From: Deltaproteobacteria bacterium
GTDB taxonomy: Bacteria; Myxococcota_C; UBA6777
NCBI GenBank assembly: GCA_002731275.1
Contig: PCBK01000052.1
Coordinates: 346,666 to 410,665 of the forward strand
DNA length: 64,000 nucleotides
Reading direction: 5' to 3'
The translations under genes were made by a program, and so were the position numbers. The notes below the pieces were generated by a model that saw only the letters and a list, made by a program, of their open reading frames with translations, was not told the DNA's origin and made no database searches. Position 1 is the stretch's first letter. Each line of letters starts with the position of its first letter. Positions 61,045-64,000 of the stretch are shown in pieces.

Positions 61045-63471
61045 ATGCAGCGAGAAGAGATGGGCATCCAATTCGGGAAATATCGCATTTTTTCCAAACT
61101 GGCTGTCGGCGGAATGGCCGAGGTCTTTCTGGCCAAACAGTCAGGACTGGGCGGGTACAGCCGCACCGTCGTATTAAAATGTATTCTCCCTCACCTCGCC
61201 CAACAGCCTCAATTTGTCACGATGTTTTTGGACGAAGCACGTGTCGCATCGCAGCTCAACCACCCCAACATCTGCCAAATTTACGAGATCGGTCAGGTCG
61301 ACGGTATCTACTATATCGCGATGGAGTACGTTCGCGGCCAAGATCTGAAGAAGTTCCGCAAACGCTACTACACACAAGACGCCCCGATCGCGTCCCCCTA
61401 CCTGCTCTCCGCAGCGATCATCTCACAAGCTGCATCAGCACTTCAGCACGCACACGTCGCCAAAGATGACGATGGACAGCTCCTCAACATCGTCCACAGG
61501 GATGTCAGCCCCACCAACCTGATCCTCTCTTACCAGGGCGTCGTCAAGCTCGTCGACTTTGGCGTCGCGAAGGCCAGCATCCAAGAGCACAAGACCCGCG
61601 CAGGGATGGTCAAAGGGAAATACCGCTACATGTCACCAGAGCAGCTCTCTGGATACGAGATTGACCGTCGCAGCGATATCTTCTCGCTCGGGATCGTCCT
61701 CTACGAGCTGTCGACCAATGTGGGGCTCTTCCGCCGCAAAACCGAATCCGAGACGATCCAGGCGATCCACCACGATCCGATCGTCCCTCCCAGCACCTTC
61801 GATAAACGCTACCCCCAGATGCTCGAAGAGATCTTGATGCGTTCACTCGCACGCAACACACAAGAGCGCTACCAGAGCTGTGACGAATTCCGCCGCGATC
61901 TGGAGTCCTTCTTGCGCCATGAGACCCCCGAGACTTTCGACAGTCACCACGTCTCCAACCTCATGCTGCGACTCTTCACAGACGAAGAAGAGCTCGATCG
62001 TTCAGGTGTCAGCCGCCCTCCCCTCTCACGAGATGACATCAAACGTTTTGGTTCACAAGAGCTGAGCGCAATTCAATTGATGCAGAGCGCGCACATCGGT
62101 GAGGACCACACCCCAACAGGCAATTACGTCGCGCAGATCAGCCACCAACACCCAGGCCAAGCCAACTCCGCAGTGCGCCAATCGTCTCCCCCGACCAAAA
62201 CAGAGATCAGCGCGGTCCCACCAGCGGTCACACACGAAGAGAGCCTCCCTCCTATCAAGGGACACTCCAACCTCCCGCTCTACCTGCTGCTTGTCTTTAT
62301 CGGGATCGGTGTCCTGTTTGGCGCTTACTACCTGAGCCGCTCTACCCCACAACGCACTGATGAAGGCGCACAGACTTGGTCCGCACAGATCGACAAAGTC
62401 CACAACCACTTGCGCCGCAAACAGTACTTCTCCGCAGGTAGCGTCCTCAAAAAGCTCGACAAGCGCGAAAAAAGCGAAGAGCAACTCGAACAACTCAACG
62501 CGCTCAAGGCACAACTGAAATGGGGTCCCAAGCTCGACTACATCCGCCAATGGATCAAAGACGGCGACAAGCTCCTCGCGATCAAACAGCTTCAAAAGCT
62601 CAACAAAACCTACCCCAACGTCATACGAATTCAGGCGCTCCTGCGCTCTCTTGAGCCTTCAACAGGGAACCCAAAAGCCATCGCACCCCCCAGGATTCTT
62701 CCTGCCCGCCCACGTGTCGTGCAGCCACAAAAAAGGAGACATCGACGGCGCTACAGACGTCTTCGTCGTCGTCCTCCAAGACGAATCGCCAAGTCCCCCG
62801 AACGCATCGCCCCAGCCATCCCCAAGACTGGTAAACTTTTTCTCAACACCACACCGCGCAGTCGTGTTGAGCTCAACGGTTCACTCCTTGGCTACACCCC
62901 CCTTAATGGACGAAAAATCCCGACAGGGACACACACCCTCGTCTTGTCTGCTGCCGGACATATCAAGATGACGCGCTCGATCAACGTCTCTCCAAATCGT
63001 GCGATCGACTTGAACCTCCGCTTACTCAGGATTCCCGAACCACGTCGCCGAATCGCCAAGATCATTCGCAGACGTCCAGTCATCCGCAAACCACACTCAC
63101 GTACGCGCTACCCATTCTCGGCAGCGCGGATCAAGAAACGCACGAGATTGCGGATCTTCATCAGTGATCGACGCGGAATTGTTGGGCGACAATACACAGA
63201 TCAACATCGCTCACTCGCACGCAAGATCGAGCGAGAAGCCGCACGACTGCTCGGATCACGTTACGCCGTAAGAGGGATCACCATCCCCTGGCAAAAATTT
63301 GTCCGAAAACAGGCCGCCAGACGCAACCAGGCCTACTTCACATTTTACCCAAAGGCCGTCGTCTACCTGATCTTCCGCTATATGTCCAAAGGACGAAGCA
63401 AGCGACGTGTTGCACAGCTTCTCGTCTCGTACCAACGACGAAGAAAGTTTCGCAGAGTCAGACTCCCGTGA
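61045..63471 (+). CDS. Ser/Thr protein kinase with PEGA domain
   Basis: About 808 residues. The kinase domain at about 10-285 is intact and myxobacterial in type: KLAVGGMAEVFLAKQSGLGG, Lys in TVVLKCILPHLAQQ, IVHRDVSPTNLILSYQGVVK, LVDFGVAKASIQEHKTRAGM and GKYRYMSPEQLSGYEIDRRS. A transmembrane helix follows near 412-435 (LPLYLLLVFIGIGVLFGAYY), then a helical TPR-like region, an Arg/Pro-rich linker, and a PEGA module (GKLFLNTTPRSRVELNGSLL, PTGTHTLVLSAAGHIKMTRS). The C-terminal 120 residues are basic and unassigned. The start is uncertain among TTG 60955 and ATG 61006, 61045 and 61060; AAGGA upstream favours 61045. Confidence 0.92.
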   Translation: MQREEMGIQFGKYRIFSKLAVGGMAEVFLAKQSGLGGYSRTVVLKCILPHLAQQPQFVTMFLDEARVASQLNHPNICQIYEIGQVDGIYYIAMEYVRGQDLKKFRKRYYTQDAPIASPYLLSAAIISQAASALQHAHVAKDDDGQLLNIVHRDVSPTNLILSYQGVVKLVDFGVAKASIQEHKTRAGMVKGKYRYMSPEQLSGYEIDRRSDIFSLGIVLYELSTNVGLFRRKTESETIQAIHHDPIVPPSTFDKRYPQMLEEILMRSLARNTQERYQSCDEFRRDLESFLRHETPETFDSHHVSNLMLRLFTDEEELDRSGVSRPPLSRDDIKRFGSQELSAIQLMQSAHIGEDHTPTGNYVAQISHQHPGQANSAVRQSSPPTKTEISAVPPAVTHEESLPPIKGHSNLPLYLLLVFIGIGVLFGAYYLSRSTPQRTDEGAQTWSAQIDKVHNHLRRKQYFSAGSVLKKLDKREKSEEQLEQLNALKAQLKWGPKLDYIRQWIKDGDKLLAIKQLQKLNKTYPNVIRIQALLRSLEPSTGNPKAIAPPRILPARPRVVQPQKRRHRRRYRRLRRRPPRRIAKSPERIAPAIPKTGKLFLNTTPRSRVELNGSLLGYTPLNGRKIPTGTHTLVLSAAGHIKMTRSINVSPNRAIDLNLRLLRIPEPRRRIAKIIRRRPVIRKPHSRTRYPFSAARIKKRTRLRIFISDRRGIVGRQYTDQHRSLARKIEREAARLLGSRYAVRGITIPWQKFVRKQAARRNQAYFTFYPKAVVYLIFRYMSKGRSKRRVAQLLVSYQRRRKFRRVRLP

Positions 63472-63560
63472 ATTCTCCCCTCCCGCCGGCGAAGCCTTTG
63501 GAAGGGGCTTCTTGAGAACCGAGTTCAATACAGAGACATCGAGCCCTCAGAAGTCGCTTA
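63472..63560 (-). mobile_element. candidate right end and guide-RNA scaffold 3' of the TnpB gene
   Basis: The 89 bases between the kinase stop and the TnpB stop hold a hairpin GAAGCC (63491-63496)/GGCTTC (63506-63511) with a nine-base loop, within an outer CCCCTCC...GGAAGGGG pairing. TnpB guide RNAs (omegaRNA) come from the 3' end of tnpB and the adjoining transposon end, so this is where one would lie. The transposon boundary cannot be fixed from one copy. Confidence 0.4.
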
Positions 63561-64000
63561 TCACAAATCAATCGCTTTCAATCCAAAATAGTTTGCAAGA
63601 ACATCTGCTGCATTCATATCTGCGTTCTTTTCTTTCGCGCACAAGGGACATACAAAGGACTCCTGGCTTTTTCGCATTTGTTTGTCCACAAGACCATGTT
63701 TGATACATGTACTCGAAGTGTACCACGCTCCTACGCCATACTCCCCTATCCCCCAGAACTCCAGCTTCTGACCACTGATGTTCTCGTAGGTTCCTCTTGC
63801 ACCATTGCTCAACATCTTGTTGAACGCTTTTCCCTTATACTCGATGCTTTCCTTTTCTATCGGCTTCAAAGTCAGCTTTTCCCGGATCACAATCGCTTTG
63901 TACTTCTTTGCCAGGGACACTTCTTCATTTGCAACAAAGCCAAACCAACTTTTTCTCACACCAAGCATTTTCTTATACAGCCATCGTCTTTTCCGCTTGA
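63561..64000 (-). CDS. tnpB: TnpB-family (IS200/IS605 OrfB-like) RNA-guided nuclease, C-terminal part
   Basis: The frame is open to the window edge, so at least 146 C-terminal residues are seen and the N-terminus lies outside. The zinc-ribbon and last RuvC segments are recognisable: AWYTSSTCIKHG, FVCPLC and NADMNAADVLANYF, where DMNAAD supplies the catalytic Asp of RuvC-III. The first knuckle is C-x2-H rather than the usual C-x2-C. TnpB proteins are nucleases guided by RNA from the transposon end. No TnpA transposase is seen in this window. The upstream sequence KRKRRWLYKK continues in frame. Confidence 0.82.
   Translation of the reverse strand, partial: KRKRRWLYKKMLGVRKSWFGFVANEEVSLAKKYKAIVIREKLTLKPIEKESIEYKGKAFNKMLSNGARGTYENISGQKLEFWGIGEYGVGAWYTSSTCIKHGLVDKQMRKSQESFVCPLCAKEKNADMNAADVLANYFGLKAIDL

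Overview
This is a gene-dense, mid-GC bacterial chromosome segment of about 40 protein genes. I see no rRNA, tRNA or CRISPR array. Its character points to a deltaproteobacterial, Myxococcota/Bradymonadota-like predator or social lineage. The evidence is four Ser/Thr protein kinase-fold proteins (two with PEGA domains), many lipoproteins, two large surface proteins with MopE-type CDGxDxDCDGxxDN motifs, a caspase-fold protease, TPR lipoproteins and a DUF1501/DUF1549-type exported cluster. This placement is inferred from gene content, not from a phylogenetic marker.

Layout. 1-1774 (minus): the proline pair proB-proA, proA cut by the window edge. 2080-7334: a signal-peptide protein with a C-terminal membrane segment, then a kelch plus MopE-motif lipoprotein. 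7359-8771 (minus): leucine-rich-repeat protein. 8950-11937: a tightly coupled operon of ECF sigma factor, zinc-finger membrane anti-sigma factor and exported caspase-fold protein. 11943-13668 (minus): DedA-like membrane protein and creatininase-family amidohydrolase. 13790-15916: TetR regulator and a PLP-dependent lyase/decarboxylase, with a consensus promoter and candidate operators. 16023-18654: a DUF4350-like lipoprotein and a cNMP-sensor diguanylate cyclase. 19068-24002: a predicted pseudokinase with PEGA repeats, a HEAT-like protein and mobA. 24101-29428 (minus): a four-gene exported cluster with two proteins carrying single CxxCH haem motifs and a Tat-exported DUF1501 protein. 29687-33893 (minus): an exported protein of unknown function, a LolB/LolA-like lipoprotein and a TPR lipoprotein. 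34086-36103: TPR lipoprotein and xerD. 36147-38894 (minus): kinase with a long acidic N-terminal region. 39239-49020: small unknown protein, rluD-type pseudouridine synthase, zinc-ribbon kinase, fused transporter/spermidine-synthase-like protein, and a very long right-handed beta-helix protein. 49151-60670 (minus): MopE/Stig1-repeat lipoprotein, small lipoprotein, DUF4175-like membrane protein, Slt-type lytic transglycosylase, VanZ-like protein, DUF151 nuclease-family protein and miaB. 61045-63471: a PEGA kinase. 63472-64000 (minus): the C-terminal end of a TnpB-family protein and its 3' flank.

How the parts fit. Housekeeping genes (proBA, mobA, xerD, rluD, miaB) are interspersed with regulatory and envelope genes. 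Recurrent themes are membrane-anchored kinases with periplasmic sensor domains, lipoproteins sorted to the envelope, and repeat scaffolds (kelch, LRR, TPR, HEAT-like, beta-helix). The units most worth following up are the sigma/anti-sigma/caspase operon, the beta-helix protein without a signal peptide, the pseudokinase operon, the DUF1501-centred export cluster, and the TnpB 3' end lying directly against a kinase stop codon.
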